Below are positions 50,856 through 60,477 of a DNA stretch of 64,000 bases, piece by piece. The stretch is taken from assembly GCA_034927285.1 (NCBI GenBank), contig JAYFQF010000016.1, positions 37,967 through 101,966 of the forward strand. Direction: 5' to 3'. The position numbers were made by a program, and so were the translations under genes. The notes below the pieces were generated by a model that worked only from the letters and a program-made list of their open reading frames with translations, searched no databases and had not been told where the DNA came from. This stretch comes from JAYFQF01 sp034927285 (GTDB lineage Bacteria; Bacillota; Peptococcia; DRI-13; UBA5745). The first letter of the stretch is position 1; each line of letters begins with the position of its first letter.

Positions 50856-52013
50856 CTATAACCGTGCCCAGCGGGCGATGGCGTCGATGCTGCGGCGACA
50901 GGCCTGGCCGTCGCCGTAGGGGTTCACCGCCTTGGCCATAGCCAGATAAGCGCTTTTATCCAGCAGAAGCCGGGCGGCTTTGGTATAGACGCTGTGCCGG
51001 TCAGTGCCTGCCAGCATGGCGGTGCCGGCACTGACCGCCTCTGGCCGCTCGGTATTATTTCGCAGCACCAGCACGGGTTTTCCCAGGGCCGGGGCTTCTT
51101 CCTGGAGGCCGCCGGAATCTGTCAGGATCAGATAGGATTTATCCATCAGGTGGGCAAACTGCAGATATTCCATAGGCTCGGTCAGGAGAATCCGGGGGTG
51201 GTCCGCCAGGATTTCCTGGGCCGGACGACGGACGGCGGGATTTTTATGCATCGGAAAAACCACCGCCACATCGTCGAAGTCCTCTGCCAGGCGCCGCAGG
51301 GCATGAAAGATCTCTTCCATGGGTTTGCCCAGGTTTTCCCGGCGATGGCAGGTCACCGTCAAAAGCCGGCTGAGGTGGCCCTGATCCAGCATTTTTTTCA
51401 ACAGCTCATCCACCCGTCGGGTATCCTCCGTGGGAGGACAAGGCTGGCGCACCGCCCATTGCAAGGCGTCGATCACCGTATTTCCGGTAATATAGATCCG
51501 CCCTTCCTCCACCCCTTCCTGCATCAGGTTGGTCTTTGCCGTCACCGTAGGCGCCAGATGCAGGTCGGCGATAACGCCGGTAAGCCGCCGGTTCATCTCT
51601 TCGGGGAAGGGGGAATATTTATTTCCCGAGCGCAGTCCCGCCTCCACATGGGCCACGGGGATCTGTCCATAAAAGGCGGCCAGAGCGCCGATAAAGGTAG
51701 TGCTGGTATCCCCGTGGACCAGCACCAGGTCCGGGCTGCTCTGCTCCAGCACCTTCTCCAGGCCCTTGACGGCTCTGGCGGTTATATCGTAAAGAGTCTG
51801 GCCCGGCGCCATGATATTCAGGTCGTAGTCTGCCGTTACGTTAAAAATCTCCATGACCTGATCCAGCATCTCCCGGTGCTGGGCGGTCACCGCCACCCGG
51901 CAGGCAAAACGGGGATCCTCCTTCAGCGCTTTCACCAAAGGCAGCATCTTGATGGCCTCCGGCCGGGTGCCGAAAATCGCCAATACCCGGAAAGGTGCCT
52001 TATGATTTACCAC
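50856..52013 (-). CDS. wecB: UDP-N-acetylglucosamine 2-epimerase (non-hydrolysing)
   Basis: Interconverts UDP-GlcNAc and UDP-ManNAc for teichoic-acid linkage units or surface polysaccharide. The 385-residue protein has FRVLAIFGTRPEAIKMLPLV, VTAQHREMLDQVMEIF, LVHGDTSTTFIGALAAFYGQ, HVEAGLRSGNKYSPFPEEMN and LTDSGGLQEEAPALGKPVLV, all canonical. The start is GTG at 52013 with AGGAGAGAG upstream. It ends a minus-strand gene run and would feed a ManNAc transferase such as the TagA-like protein at the left of the window. Confidence 0.95.
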   Translation of the reverse strand: MVNHKAPFRVLAIFGTRPEAIKMLPLVKALKEDPRFACRVAVTAQHREMLDQVMEIFNVTADYDLNIMAPGQTLYDITARAVKGLEKVLEQSSPDLVLVHGDTSTTFIGALAAFYGQIPVAHVEAGLRSGNKYSPFPEEMNRRLTGVIADLHLAPTVTAKTNLMQEGVEEGRIYITGNTVIDALQWAVRQPCPPTEDTRRVDELLKKMLDQGHLSRLLTVTCHRRENLGKPMEEIFHALRRLAEDFDDVAVVFPMHKNPAVRRPAQEILADHPRILLTEPMEYLQFAHLMDKSYLILTDSGGLQEEAPALGKPVLVLRNNTERPEAVSAGTAMLAGTDRHSVYTKAARLLLDKSAYLAMAKAVNPYGDGQACRRSIDAIARWARL

Positions 52014-52096
52014 AGGTTCTCTCTCCTATTCCAAATGATCTTTCCTGCCAGGGCCGTGGGAAGGCAGCCCTCCATCGGCTTTTCCCTGCCGCAGCC

Positions 52097-52453
52097 CTAC
52101 TCCTCCTGATCCACCATATACCCGGCGGCGGGATCCTTGAGGCCGCCGGCCATGTAGCCTTTTCTGTACATCTTTTCCACGTGACGGCGCATAGCCAGAT
52201 CGATATCTACATCAAACCGGTCTTCCAGGACATACATCATGGTTACGGCGGTCTGGGCCACATCCACCAGTTCTTCCACGATCAGCTCAACGACCTTCTG
52301 CTGCTCCAGACGGCTGGGTTCGCCGCTCATGCCCCGGTATTTACCGATGGCCTGGGCCAGCTCCCCCGCTTCCTCCATCAGCTTAAGGGCGGTGGACTCC
52401 AGAGTAGGGCTCAAAGCATCCAGGCAGGGCAGGGAAATAATTTTACGTTTCAT
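52097..52453 (-). CDS. MazG-like nucleotide pyrophosphohydrolase
   Basis: A 118-residue all-alpha NTP-pyrophosphatase domain starting MKRKIISLPCLDALSPTLES. The metal-binding pattern is KLMEEAGELAQAIGKYRG and, after a helix, VEELVDVAQTAVTMMYVLED (EExxE ... ExxD). Such enzymes clear non-canonical or excess nucleotides. It lies between dCMP deaminase and wecB. The ATG at 52453 is chosen as the start of the domain; the frame further upstream is GC-rich repeat sequence with twin CGAAAGGGCGGGCT motifs (about 52543-52605) and is not coding. Confidence 0.85.
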   Translation of the reverse strand: MKRKIISLPCLDALSPTLESTALKLMEEAGELAQAIGKYRGMSGEPSRLEQQKVVELIVEELVDVAQTAVTMMYVLEDRFDVDIDLAMRRHVEKMYRKGYMAGGLKDPAAGYMVDQEE

Positions 52454-52705
52454 TGAAAACATCCTCCACATCAAATGGCAAGCCTGGGAAAAGCAGGCGG
52501 CGGACAAAGGCAGGAAAAGGTCTGCGAAAGCCTGCGCCCGGTCGAAAGGGCGGGCTCAAGGATAAGCCCGCAAAGCCCGGGGCACGGCCGAAAGGGCGGG
52601 CTTCCTTGTTTGCCTCTGTTTCCGGCGCCGCTCCAAGGCGTAAAGAGACGGACCCCCGCCGCGGCCCCAAACCGGGCGTCCACAGGGCGAGGGCCCGACG
52701 CTGCC

Positions 52706-53173
52706 TCAACAATTGGGCAGTGTGCCGCTCTTATATTTGTGACAGAATACTCCTGCCTCTTTCAGCAGCTGCCGGGACATCTCATCGGGATAATCACCCT
52801 CATAGATGATCTCCTGAATACCGGCATTGATCAGCATTTTTGTGCAGATGCTGCAAGGCTGGGTGGTGATGTAGGCCACGCCCCCCTCCAGGCTGATGCC
52901 ATGGCGGGCGCCCTGGATGATGGCGTTTTGCTCCGCATGCACCCCCCGGCAAAGCTCATGACGCTCGCCGGAAGGTACGCCGGCGGCCTGCCGGCGGCAG
53001 CCGACTTCGCTGCAATGGGCTACGCCGCTGGGCGCGCCGTTATATCCGGTAGACAAGATCCGCCGATCCTTCACGATCACGCAGCCTACCTGCCGCCGAA
53101 GACAAGTCGAGCGGCTGGCCACCATCCTGGCAATCTCCATGAAGTAATCGTCCCAACCGGGCCGGGTAGACAT
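52706..53173 (-). CDS. Deoxycytidylate (dCMP) deaminase (ComEB-like)
   Basis: A 155-residue zinc deaminase that converts dCMP to dUMP for thymidylate synthesis. The zinc motif is GVHAEQNAI (His and catalytic Glu) and [15 protein letters not shown] (two Cys); [20 protein letters not shown] and [14 protein letters not shown] are family features. It starts [20 protein letters not shown]. The ATG at 53173 shares one base with the glyA stop (TAATG), so it is coupled to glyA; together they feed one-carbon and pyrimidine metabolism. Confidence 0.94.
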   Translation of the reverse strand: MSTRPGWDDYFMEIARMVASRSTCLRRQVGCVIVKDRRILSTGYNGAPSGVAHCSEVGCRRQAAGVPSGERHELCRGVHAEQNAIIQGARHGISLEGGVAYITTQPCSICTKMLINAGIQEIIYEGDYPDEMSRQLLKEAGVFCHKYKSGTLPNC

Positions 53174-54444
53174 TACAGCTTCCATTCTTCCGCGTAGATG
53201 GGGAAACGGCCGGTCAGCTCTTTCACCATTGCGCGGGCTTTTTCCAGGGTTGCGGGATTTTCCCGCTGGCTGATCACCAGGTCGATAATCTCGGCGATCC
53301 TGGCCATATCCGCTTCCTTCATGCCCCGGGTGGTGGTGGCGGGGGTGCCGATGCGGATGCCGCTGGTGACAAAGGGGCTTTCAGGATCGTTGGGGATAGC
53401 GTTTTTGTTTACGGTAACTCCCGCTTCATCCAGCAAATGTTCGGCTTCCTTACCGGTGATATTCTTCGCTCTTAAATCTACCAGCATCAAATGATTTTCC
53501 GTGCCGCCGGACACCAGGCGGAAGCCGCGGCTGATCAATTCATGGGCCAGCACCTGGGCATTGACGATGATCTGCTGCTGATAATTCTTAAACCCGGGGG
53601 ACAGGGCTTCCTTAAACGCCATGGCTTTGGCAGCGATCACATGCATCAGAGGGCCGCCCTGGATGCCGGGAAAGATAGCTTTGTCGATGGCTTTGGCGTA
53701 TTCCTCCTTGCACAAAATCATGCCGCCCCGGGGGCCCCTCAGGGTTTTATGCGTAGTAGTGGTTACGATATCGGCGTAGGGTACGGGACTGGGATGAAGG
53801 TCGGCAGCCACCAGCCCGGCGATATGGGCCATATCCACCATGAAAAGGCAGCCTGCCTCCTTGGCAATGGCCCCCATCCGCTCAAAGTCGATGATCCGGG
53901 GATAAGCGGAAGCGCCGGCCACCAAAAGCTTGGGTCTGGTTTCCAGAGCCAGCTTGCGCAAAGCCTCATAATCTATGGTTTCGGTGTCGTCGGTGACGCC
54001 GTAAGGCACAAAGTGATAATATTTGCCGGAGATGTTTACCGGGGAACCATGGGTCAGATGACCGCCATGGGCGAGATTCATGCCCACCACAGTATCGCCG
54101 GGGTTTAAGAGAGCAAAATATACGCCGGTATTGGCCTGAGCGCCGGAATGGGGCTGCACATTGGCATGTTCGGCGCCAAAGAGTTCTTTGGCCCGGTCCC
54201 TGGCCAGGTTTTCTGCGATATCCACATACTCGCAGCCGCCGTAGTAACGTTTGCCGGGATATCCCTCCGCGTATTTGTTGGTAAGCACGGAACCCTGGGC
54301 TGCCATAACAGCGGGGCTGACATAGTTTTCTGAAGCAATTAATTCGATCTTGTCTGCCTGGCGCTGTTTTTCCAATTCCACAGCTTTAGCCAATTCAGGG
54401 TCCTGCTTGGCAAGAATCTCCGCCACGTAATCCAATCGACTCAT
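53173..54444 (-). CDS. glyA: Serine hydroxymethyltransferase
   Basis: A PLP enzyme that makes glycine and 5,10-methylene-THF from serine. The 423-residue protein has [50 protein letters not shown] and the PLP-lysine motif [20 protein letters not shown]. Length is normal. The ATG at 54444 touches its ribosome binding site (AAAGGAG) directly; a TTG three codons later has better spacing, so the true start may be 54435. It sits in the chain rpiB, small membrane peptide, YwlG-like, glyA, dCMP deaminase. Confidence 0.97.
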   Translation of the reverse strand: MSRLDYVAEILAKQDPELAKAVELEKQRQADKIELIASENYVSPAVMAAQGSVLTNKYAEGYPGKRYYGGCEYVDIAENLARDRAKELFGAEHANVQPHSGAQANTGVYFALLNPGDTVVGMNLAHGGHLTHGSPVNISGKYYHFVPYGVTDDTETIDYEALRKLALETRPKLLVAGASAYPRIIDFERMGAIAKEAGCLFMVDMAHIAGLVAADLHPSPVPYADIVTTTTHKTLRGPRGGMILCKEEYAKAIDKAIFPGIQGGPLMHVIAAKAMAFKEALSPGFKNYQQQIIVNAQVLAHELISRGFRLVSGGTENHLMLVDLRAKNITGKEAEHLLDEAGVTVNKNAIPNDPESPFVTSGIRIGTPATTTRGMKEADMARIAEIIDLVISQRENPATLEKARAMVKELTGRFPIYAEEWKL

Positions 54445-54495
54445 CTCCTTTGATCCTCTTTTCCAATGAAAAACAGGCCGCAGCCTGGTTTTGCC

Positions 54496-55053
54496 CTATT
54501 GCCGCTTATATTGGGCCCGTTCGCCGCCAATCAGCTTAGGCCGCGTGCGCACCATTGTGACCCGGGCCTGACCGATCCAGGGCTCTGCCGGCCGCACCAT
54601 CACGGCTACCGGTTTTAGGTGCATACCGATGCAGACCTCGCCGATGTCGATGCCGGCCGCCGCTTTATGGACGTCCAGATTCTCCACCACCACCGGATCC
54701 TCCAGGTGGTTAAACACCCAGGTGGACCAGCTGCCGCCGGCCTTGCGCACCGGTACTACCGTCACCGGCTCAAAACCGTATTTCTCGGCGGTTTCCCTTT
54801 CCACCACCAGGGCCCGGTTCAGATGCTCGCAGCACTGGGCCGCAAGGAACAGCCCTTTTTCCTTTAATAAAGGATACACCCCTTCAAAGACTGCTTGCCC
54901 TGCTTCTTCCGCGGGGCTGGTACCGATCCGCTGACCGATGATCTCGCTGGTGCTGCAGCCCACCACCACAATACTGCCGGGGGTCAGTTCCGCCGCGGCC
55001 AGCAGGCTTTCCATACAGGCCTTGGTCTGGGCTTTGATTTTTTCCGTATCCAT
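54496..55053 (-). CDS. YwlG/UPF0340 (TIGR01440) family protein
   Basis: A 185-residue conserved protein of unknown function found beside glyA and rpiB in many Firmicutes. Recognisable stretches are GSIVVVGCSTSEIIGQRIGT, FLAAQCCEHLNRALVVERET, GIDIGEVCIGMHLKPVAV and ARVTMVRTRPKLIGGERAQY. The Cys and His residues of AAQCCEHLNRA could bind a metal or nucleotide. AAAGGAGGCG precedes the ATG at 55053. Confidence 0.92.
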   Translation of the reverse strand: MDTEKIKAQTKACMESLLAAAELTPGSIVVVGCSTSEIIGQRIGTSPAEEAGQAVFEGVYPLLKEKGLFLAAQCCEHLNRALVVERETAEKYGFEPVTVVPVRKAGGSWSTWVFNHLEDPVVVENLDVHKAAAGIDIGEVCIGMHLKPVAVMVRPAEPWIGQARVTMVRTRPKLIGGERAQYKRQ

Positions 55054-55075
55054 AAGGTCGCCTCCTTTGGCGTCT

Positions 55076-55156
55076 TTATCTCCTGACCCCGTAAATAACC
55101 GCTCCGATAATCAGGATCAGTAAAAGAACAATCACAATCATGCCGGCGCTAAACAT
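55076..55156 (-). CDS. 26-residue single-pass membrane peptide
   Basis: A short gene missed by length cut-offs. The peptide starts MFSAGMIVIVLLLILIIGAV and ends in IYGVRR: one hydrophobic helix with a basic cytoplasmic end. GGAGG lies 8 nt before the ATG at 55156, better than many neighbours. It fills the gap between rpiB (stop 18 nt upstream) and the YwlG-like gene (start 23 nt downstream) in the same direction, so it is almost certainly co-transcribed. It might anchor or regulate a neighbouring enzyme, or act as a small membrane peptide on its own; no family was recognised. Confidence 0.7.
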   Translation of the reverse strand: MFSAGMIVIVLLLILIIGAVIYGVRR

Positions 55157-55173
55157 ATTCACAACCTCCGTGC

Positions 55174-55617
55174 CTATTTCTCCAGGTCCATCAGCTTGTC
55201 CAGCCGTTTTTGATGCCGGCCGCCCTCAAACTCCGCCGTCAGCCAGGCGTCCAGGATCTCCAGGGCCAGGCCGGGGCCGACGACCCTTTGGCCCAGGGCC
55301 AGGATATTTGCGTCGTTATGCATCCGGCTCAGCTTGGCGGAATACACATCGCCGCAAAGAGCCGCCCGGATTCCCTTGATCTTGTTGGCGGCAATGCTGA
55401 TGCCGATGCCGGTGCCGCATACGATAATGCCCTTGTCGGCCTGGCCCTGGACTACTTTCCGGGCCACCGCCGCGCCGTAATCGGGATAGTCCACGGAAGT
55501 CTCGTCAAAGCAGCCGCAGTCTTCCAGCTCGTAGCCGCCCTTGGCCGCCAGGTGCTTTTTGATCTGCTCTTTTAACGCAAAGCCTCCGTGGTCGGCCCCC
55601 AACGCGATTTTCATGGC
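55174..55617 (-). CDS. rpiB: Ribose 5-phosphate isomerase B
   Basis: Interconverts ribose 5-phosphate and ribulose 5-phosphate. The 147-residue protein starts MKIALGADHGGFALKEQIKK and has CFDETSVDYPDYG, IIVCGTGIGISIAANKIKGI with the catalytic Cys, and ARMHNDANILALG-like sequence (here SRMHNDANILALGQRVVGPG). The ATG at 55617 follows AGGAGTGAAAGCC. A -10-like box in a copy of the 47-bp repeat lies at 55681-55686. First gene of the glyA run. Confidence 0.96.
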   Translation of the reverse strand, partial: AMKIALGADHGGFALKEQIKKHLAAKGGYELEDCGCFDETSVDYPDYGAAVARKVVQGQADKGIIVCGTGIGISIAANKIKGIRAALCGDVYSAKLSRMHNDANILALGQRVVGPGLALEILDAWLTAEFEGGRHQKRLDKLMDLEK

Positions 55618-55661
55618 TTTCACTCCTTTGATCATTTGTGATAACTTGGCTCGATTATGCC

Positions 55662-55686
55662 GATGTAATTCGCTATGCTCATTTTA
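55662..55686 (-). repeat. 47-bp dispersed repeat, truncated copy 5, upstream of rpiB
   Basis: Minus strand TAAAATGAGCATAGCGAATT plus ACATC matches the first 25 positions of the copy at 4431-4477 and then diverges. The TAAAAT box points at rpiB and would give a leader of about 57 nt, so this copy may be used as its promoter; the -35 is weak. Confidence 0.65.
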
Positions 55687-55700
55687 CCATAAAACTGTGA

Positions 55701-57017
55701 TTAATCCAGGAGCAGGAGCCGGTTTCCAGCGGCTTTTTTCAGCCGGTTCATCACCGCCGCGCCCTGGCCGGCCATATTAACGCCTTCCACAAAAATCTGC
55801 CGGGCTTTTTCCGTGTCGCAGGCCCGTAAGGCGTCATAGAGCCGGGCGGCCATCTCCCGGGGCCGGTTACGGCTGCCCATGTCCCGGCAGTACCACCCCT
55901 GTCCGGCAAAGGGACCGTCCCCGGATTCCCGCTGCTTCAGCAGCCGCCAGGTTTCTTCGCAGAGCAAAAGAGCGGTCCTGGACTTTTCTCCCTCCAGGGC
56001 CTGGGCAGGCAGGATCCGGTTAAGAACATATGCGGCCACAGCCGCCGGTTCGCCTAAAAGGACCGTTACCGGCGCCTTGGGGGCATAATGGCGGTATTTC
56101 ATACCGGGGGCCTTGGGGCCCTTAGCCTGACCGTCTTTTATACCGGACTCCGCCGAAATTGCCGCGGACTCGGTTTGCCGGTCCGGTTCCCCCAGGGGCT
56201 CCGGAGCATCAACCGGCTTTACCGGCCCTGTCGGCTGCTGTAATCCTGCTGCCCACAGGTCTGCCCACTTTGCCGGCTGCGGCGGCCCTTCTTTCGACAG
56301 TTCCGCCTGCTCTGCCGGCGAAGGGGCCATGCCCTCCAGAGGCCCCAATATCTGAGCCAGGGTTTCCGCCGTGATATCGCCGGGCCGCAGCAGGGCCGGC
56401 GGTTCCACGGACAGGTCGATAATGGTGGACTCCAGACCCACCTTGCAGGGGCCGCCGTCCAAAATCACGTCGATACGCCCCCCCAGATCCTCCAGGACAT
56501 GGCCGGCGGCAGTAGGACTGGGCCGGCCGCTTAAATTGGCGCTGGGGGCGGCGACAGGCACGCCGGCCGCCTCGATCAGGGCCTGGGCCACCGCATCCGC
56601 CGGGAAACGGATGGCTACCGTATCCAGGCCGGCGGTTACTTGCCTGGGCACGCAATCCGCCGCCGGCACAATCATCGTCAACGGGCCGGGCCATAGCTTA
56701 TTGGCGGCCCGCTGCGCCTTTTCCGGCCATTCCCTGGCCAGGGCCTTAGCCTCTTCCAGAGAGGCCACATGCAGGATCAGCGGATTATCGGAAGGGCGCC
56801 CCTTGGCGGCATAAATCCGGGCGCAGGCCTGGCCGTCCAGACCGTTGGCCCCCAACCCGTATACCGTCTCCGTAGGAAATGCCACCAGGCCGCCTTCCCT
56901 CAGGATACGGCCCGCTTCCCTGATCCTGGGATCCCCGGGAGCTTTGATCCGCCAAACCTGGGTCCTTTTATTTTTTTCCAGTCTGGATTCGCCCAGTGCA
57001 AATCCCTGCTCTGCCAT
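55701..57017 (-). CDS. L-threonylcarbamoyladenylate synthase (Sua5/YwlC type)
   Basis: Makes threonylcarbamoyl-AMP from threonine, bicarbonate and ATP for the t6A37 tRNA modification. The N-terminal YrdC domain shows GRILREGGLVAFPTETVYGL, YAAKGRPSDNPLILHVAS, ATVRFP-like VAIRFPADAVAQALIEAAG and VPVAAPSANLSGRPSPTAAG. The C-terminal Sua5 domain begins near GMKYRHYAPKAPVTVLLG. The linker between them (residues about 228-308) is longer than usual and rich in Pro, Gln and Ala. Total 438 residues against the usual 340-350. It follows prmC with a 46-nt gap. Confidence 0.93.
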   Translation of the reverse strand: MAEQGFALGESRLEKNKRTQVWRIKAPGDPRIREAGRILREGGLVAFPTETVYGLGANGLDGQACARIYAAKGRPSDNPLILHVASLEEAKALAREWPEKAQRAANKLWPGPLTMIVPAADCVPRQVTAGLDTVAIRFPADAVAQALIEAAGVPVAAPSANLSGRPSPTAAGHVLEDLGGRIDVILDGGPCKVGLESTIIDLSVEPPALLRPGDITAETLAQILGPLEGMAPSPAEQAELSKEGPPQPAKWADLWAAGLQQPTGPVKPVDAPEPLGEPDRQTESAAISAESGIKDGQAKGPKAPGMKYRHYAPKAPVTVLLGEPAAVAAYVLNRILPAQALEGEKSRTALLLCEETWRLLKQRESGDGPFAGQGWYCRDMGSRNRPREMAARLYDALRACDTEKARQIFVEGVNMAGQGAAVMNRLKKAAGNRLLLLD

Positions 57018-57063
57018 TTCCTCACCCGCTTTTCTGCTTGCTTAGCCGGGCCGCCGGCCTTCC

Positions 57064-58167
57064 TTACCGCTTTTGGCCCAGCACTACCCGGTCGCGGCCG
57101 CCGCCGTCCGTTAAAATCGTTACGCCGGAAAAGCCCTGCCGCCGGAAAAGTTCTGCTACCGCCGGACCCTGAAGCCAGCCGATCTCCACCAAAAGCCAGC
57201 CGCCTGCCGTAAGGCGGGGCCAGGCTCCGGGCACGATCAGCCGGTAGCAATCCAGCCCGTCTTCTCCGCCCCAAAGGGCCAGGCGGGGTTCCGCCAGGAC
57301 TTCCTCCGGCAGTTCCGCCATTTCACCCGTAGTGATATATGGGGGGTTGGACAGGATCAGGTCGAAGCCCTCTCCGTCCGCCACCGGCTCATACCAGGAA
57401 CCTTGCCGCAGTTCAATACGCTGCGCTACGCCAAGGCGGCGAAAATTTTCCGCCGCCAGAGCCAAGGCTTCCGGCGCCAGATCCACGGCTACGCCGGTAA
57501 AGCCTTGCCTTATGGCCGCCAGGCTGCCGATAACGGCGCCGCTGCCCACCCCCAGCTCCAGCACCCGCCGGGGCCGCGGGTCCCCGGGCCCTTCTTGTGG
57601 AGATTCCGTTCCTTGGGTTTCCTTTTCTTCAGATTCCTTTTCTTCAGATTCCTTTTCTTCGGATTGGTTTCCTTCGGATTGGTTTCCTTCGGGAAGAGCT
57701 TTTCTCCCCCGGGCCCATGCAGGCTTCGATGCTTTTCTTTCTTCTGCCGCGGCCTTTAATTTTTCTTCCGTAACCTTTAATTTTTCTGCGGAGTCCGGCA
57801 AGGCCGCTTCCTCCTCCGGCAGCCGCTCCAGGGCCGCCCGCACCAGGACCTCCGTATCCCGGCGGGGGATCAGCACTCCCGGCCGGGTCAGGAACTCCCG
57901 CTCCAGAAAAAACTCGCTGCCCAGGATATACTGCATAGGTTCTCCTGCCCGCCGCCGGGCAACCCCCTCCTGAAATGCTTTATCACAGTCTTTGGTTAAA
58001 ACCCGGTCCAAAGACAGCAAAAAGTCCAGGCCTGTTCTCCCCATAAAAAAGGAAAGAAGCGCCCGGGCTTCCCCTGTGGCAGCTTCTTTATCTTTATCCT
58101 GATTGGTCAGTTCCCCGACAGCCCAGACCAAGGCCCGGCGTCCGGTGGGAGACAGCTGCTCTGCCAT
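57064..58167 (-). CDS. prmC: Peptide chain release factor N5-glutamine methyltransferase
   Basis: Methylates the GGQ glutamine of release factors, fitting its place next to prfA. The 367-residue protein has the N-terminal helical domain with GVARRRAGEPMQYILGSEFF and PGVLIPRRDTEVLV, the SAM motif VLELGVGSGAVIGSLAA and the catalytic LILSNPPYIT. Between the two domains about 70 residues are inserted (residues about 125-193): Glu/Lys-rich, with SEGNQ and SEEKE pentapeptide repeats. The usual length is 280-290. GGAGGAAGCG precedes the ATG at 58167. Confidence 0.95.
   Translation of the reverse strand: MAEQLSPTGRRALVWAVGELTNQDKDKEAATGEARALLSFFMGRTGLDFLLSLDRVLTKDCDKAFQEGVARRRAGEPMQYILGSEFFLEREFLTRPGVLIPRRDTEVLVRAALERLPEEEAALPDSAEKLKVTEEKLKAAAEERKASKPAWARGRKALPEGNQSEGNQSEEKESEEKESEEKETQGTESPQEGPGDPRPRRVLELGVGSGAVIGSLAAIRQGFTGVAVDLAPEALALAAENFRRLGVAQRIELRQGSWYEPVADGEGFDLILSNPPYITTGEMAELPEEVLAEPRLALWGGEDGLDCYRLIVPGAWPRLTAGGWLLVEIGWLQGPAVAELFRRQGFSGVTILTDGGGRDRVVLGQKR
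57619..57695. repeat. 15-bp coding minisatellite in prmC
   Basis: Five copies of the plus-strand unit TTCAGATTCCTTTTC and its variant TTCGGATTGGTTTCC encode SEEKE and SEGNQ pentapeptides inside the insert. This is the third array in the window with an exact 15-bp period. Confidence 0.9.
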
Positions 58168-58200
58168 CGCTTCCTCCTTTTTCGTATGTAGTCCAAAGCC

Positions 58201-59274
58201 CTATTCCCGGGATTGTTTCAACTGCTGGGCCTGATCGTAATTAATCAAGGCCTCGATAAATTCCTCCAGCTCTCCCTGCAGCACGGCCTCCAGCTTATAA
58301 CTGGTAAGGCCGATACGGTGATCCGTCACCCGGCCCTGGGGAAAATTATAGGTCCGTATCCGCTCACTGCGGTCGCCGGAGCCCACCATACTTTTCCGGG
58401 TGCTGCTCATGCTGTCGGCTTGCTCCTCCACGGCTTTTTCCATCAGCCGGGAGCGCAAAACCTTCATGGCCTTTTCCTTATTTTTGATCTGGGATTTCTC
58501 ATCCTGGCAGGACACCACCAGCCCCGTGGGGATATGGGTCAGCCGGATGGCGGATTTCGTGGTGTTTACCGATTGTCCTCCGGGGCCGGAGGAGCAAAAA
58601 ATGTCCACCCGGACGTCGGCGGGATTAATCTCGATATCCACTTCCTCGGCTTCCGGCAGCACTGCCACCGTAGCTGCGGAGGTATGGATGCGGCCGCCGG
58701 ATTCGGTTTCCGGCACCCGCTGGACCCGGTGGACGCCGGATTCATATTTCAAGCGGCTGTAGGCTCCTTTTCCTTCGATCAAAAGGACGACTTCCTTTAC
58801 GCCGCCGATATCGGTAATATTCGAAGACATGATTTCCATCTTCCAGCCCTGCTTTTCGGCATAGCGGGTATACATCCGCATCAGGTCGCCGGCAAACAGA
58901 GCCGCTTCCTCGCCGCCGGTGCCGCCCCGGATCTCCAGCAGGACGTTTTTCTCATCGTTGGGGTCCTTGGGTAAAAGCAGGATCTGCAGCTGGGAGGTCA
59001 GGGCTTCCTTCTTTTCCTCCAGGTCGCCGATATCTGCCTTCACCAGTTCTTCCATTTCGTGGTCCAGCCCGCCTGCCTCCAGCATTTCCTTGTTGTCGGC
59101 CAACTGCTGTTCCACGTCCTTATACTGCTGAAAAGTTTCTACCGTTTCCTGCATGGCGGCATGTTTTTTGGTGCATTGCCGCCAGGTAGCCTGATCCTCG
59201 ATAACTTTAGGATCACTGAGCTGAGCCGTGAGCCGGGCATAGACTTCTTCCATTTTTCTCAGTCGTTCAATCAT
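58201..59274 (-). CDS. prfA: Peptide chain release factor 1
   Basis: Terminates translation at UAA and UAG. The 357-residue protein has the codon-recognition region ([20 protein letters not shown], followed by LPEAEEV) and the catalytic loop [20 protein letters not shown] with GGQ intact. It starts [20 protein letters not shown]. Its ATG overlaps the DUF1385 stop (ATGA), and prmC follows, giving the conserved order DUF1385, prfA, prmC, sua5. Confidence 0.98.
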   Translation of the reverse strand: MIERLRKMEEVYARLTAQLSDPKVIEDQATWRQCTKKHAAMQETVETFQQYKDVEQQLADNKEMLEAGGLDHEMEELVKADIGDLEEKKEALTSQLQILLLPKDPNDEKNVLLEIRGGTGGEEAALFAGDLMRMYTRYAEKQGWKMEIMSSNITDIGGVKEVVLLIEGKGAYSRLKYESGVHRVQRVPETESGGRIHTSAATVAVLPEAEEVDIEINPADVRVDIFCSSGPGGQSVNTTKSAIRLTHIPTGLVVSCQDEKSQIKNKEKAMKVLRSRLMEKAVEEQADSMSSTRKSMVGSGDRSERIRTYNFPQGRVTDHRIGLTSYKLEAVLQGELEEFIEALINYDQAQQLKQSRE

Positions 59275-60338
59275 GCGATTTCTTCCTCTTCCTTTGGCGT
59301 ATCAACCGGATGATCAAAAGCCTCGCCATCCGGCGCCTTACCACCCGGAGCCTTGTCGTGCGGCGCCTCTTCTTTCGCCCCGGTTCCGGCGGACGCAGCA
59401 GCCTCCCCGGCGGTCTCCCTGCTCCCTTCCCCTTGAAGCGGAACAGGCTCTTCAGCCAGTTCCCCGTCGGCCTTCAGCACGCTTTTCAGCGCGGCAATGG
59501 CCACCTCCAGCTGGCTGTCGTCCGGCTCCTGAGTGGTCAGCCGCTGTAATTGCATACCGGGCCAGCTGATGGCCGCCACCAAAGGATGGTCCAGATGATT
59601 CCCGGCCAGGCGGATCACCTCATAGGCAATGCCGGCAATCACCGGCAGCAAAATCACCCGGGACAAAAGCCGCTGAATCATGCTCATCTCCGGCAGGACG
59701 GAATAAACCAGGATGCTGATTACCATGACGAACAGCAAAAAGCTGGTGCCGCAGCGGGGATGGAACCGGCTCATTTCCCGTGCTGCCGCGGCTGCCAGGG
59801 GTTTGCCGGATTCATAATTAAAAATAGTTTTATGCTCGGCTCCATGGTACTGAAAAACCCGCTGCACATCCTTCACCCGGGAAATTAAAAACATATAGGT
59901 AAGGAAGATCAGTATCCGCACCAGGCCTTCCATGACGTTTTGCATGCCGTGGCCCGGGACCCAGGTTTTAATGGCCTGAGCCAAAAAAGCCGGCAGCAAA
60001 AAGAAGAGCCCGACGCCTAAAGCCAAAGACAGCGCCACCGTGCCGGTGATCTCCATGGGGGAAAGGGTCTCTTCTTCCTCACCCTCGTCCAGGGCCTGAT
60101 TTGCCGAGAAGACCAGGGTTTTCACGCCGATGGTCAAAGAGCTGACCAGGTTTACCGTCCCCCGGATAAAAGGCCATTTTAAAAACTTGGGCAGGCGGGG
60201 GTTGGACTTGATCTCCGTTTCCTCCACCATAATGCCGCCGTCCGGTTTCCGGATGGCCACCGCCATGGTTTTTTGGCCCCGCATCATCACGCCTTCAATG
60301 ACCGCCTGGCCGCCGTAACAAAATTTTGGTTTGCTCAT
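59271..60338 (-). CDS. DUF1385 (YqhQ-like) membrane protein
   Basis: A 355-residue membrane protein with about four to five helices. Family features are [20 protein letters not shown] at the start, [24 protein letters not shown] sequence (here [20 protein letters not shown]), [16 protein letters not shown] and [20 protein letters not shown]. The family is unassigned, although its His/Cys-rich motifs suggest a metal. The C-terminus is an acidic low-complexity tail. The ATG at 60338 follows GAAGGAG; the frame further upstream is rejected. Confidence 0.93.
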   Translation of the reverse strand: MSKPKFCYGGQAVIEGVMMRGQKTMAVAIRKPDGGIMVEETEIKSNPRLPKFLKWPFIRGTVNLVSSLTIGVKTLVFSANQALDEGEEEETLSPMEITGTVALSLALGVGLFFLLPAFLAQAIKTWVPGHGMQNVMEGLVRILIFLTYMFLISRVKDVQRVFQYHGAEHKTIFNYESGKPLAAAAAREMSRFHPRCGTSFLLFVMVISILVYSVLPEMSMIQRLLSRVILLPVIAGIAYEVIRLAGNHLDHPLVAAISWPGMQLQRLTTQEPDDSQLEVAIAALKSVLKADGELAEEPVPLQGEGSRETAGEAAASAGTGAKEEAPHDKAPGGKAPDGEAFDHPVDTPKEEEEIA

Positions 60339-60426
60339 GTCTTCTCCTTCAGCCCGCCGGCTTATCTTTCTTGCCGCCGCAGGCATGCGGAACGACGTAT
60401 CTTATCGGTGCAGAACAGTTTGAGAT

Positions 60427-60456
60427 AAAAAGTAAGCAGAGCCTGTGGGCTCTGCT
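60427..60456 (-). terminator. Terminator of rpmE
   Basis: Minus strand AGCAGAGCC-CACA-GGCTCTGCT, a perfect 9-bp stem, then TACTTTTT. It separates rpmE from DUF1385. Confidence 0.85.
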
Positions 60457-60477
60457 GGCTTCTTCGGTCTTAACAGT

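Noticed and set aside
52443..52712. Minus-strand frame between the MazG-like and dCMP deaminase genes
   Set aside because: Arg/Pro/Gly-rich frame over duplicated CGAAAGGGCGGGCT sequence, overlapping the MazG start; better read as GC-rich spacer.
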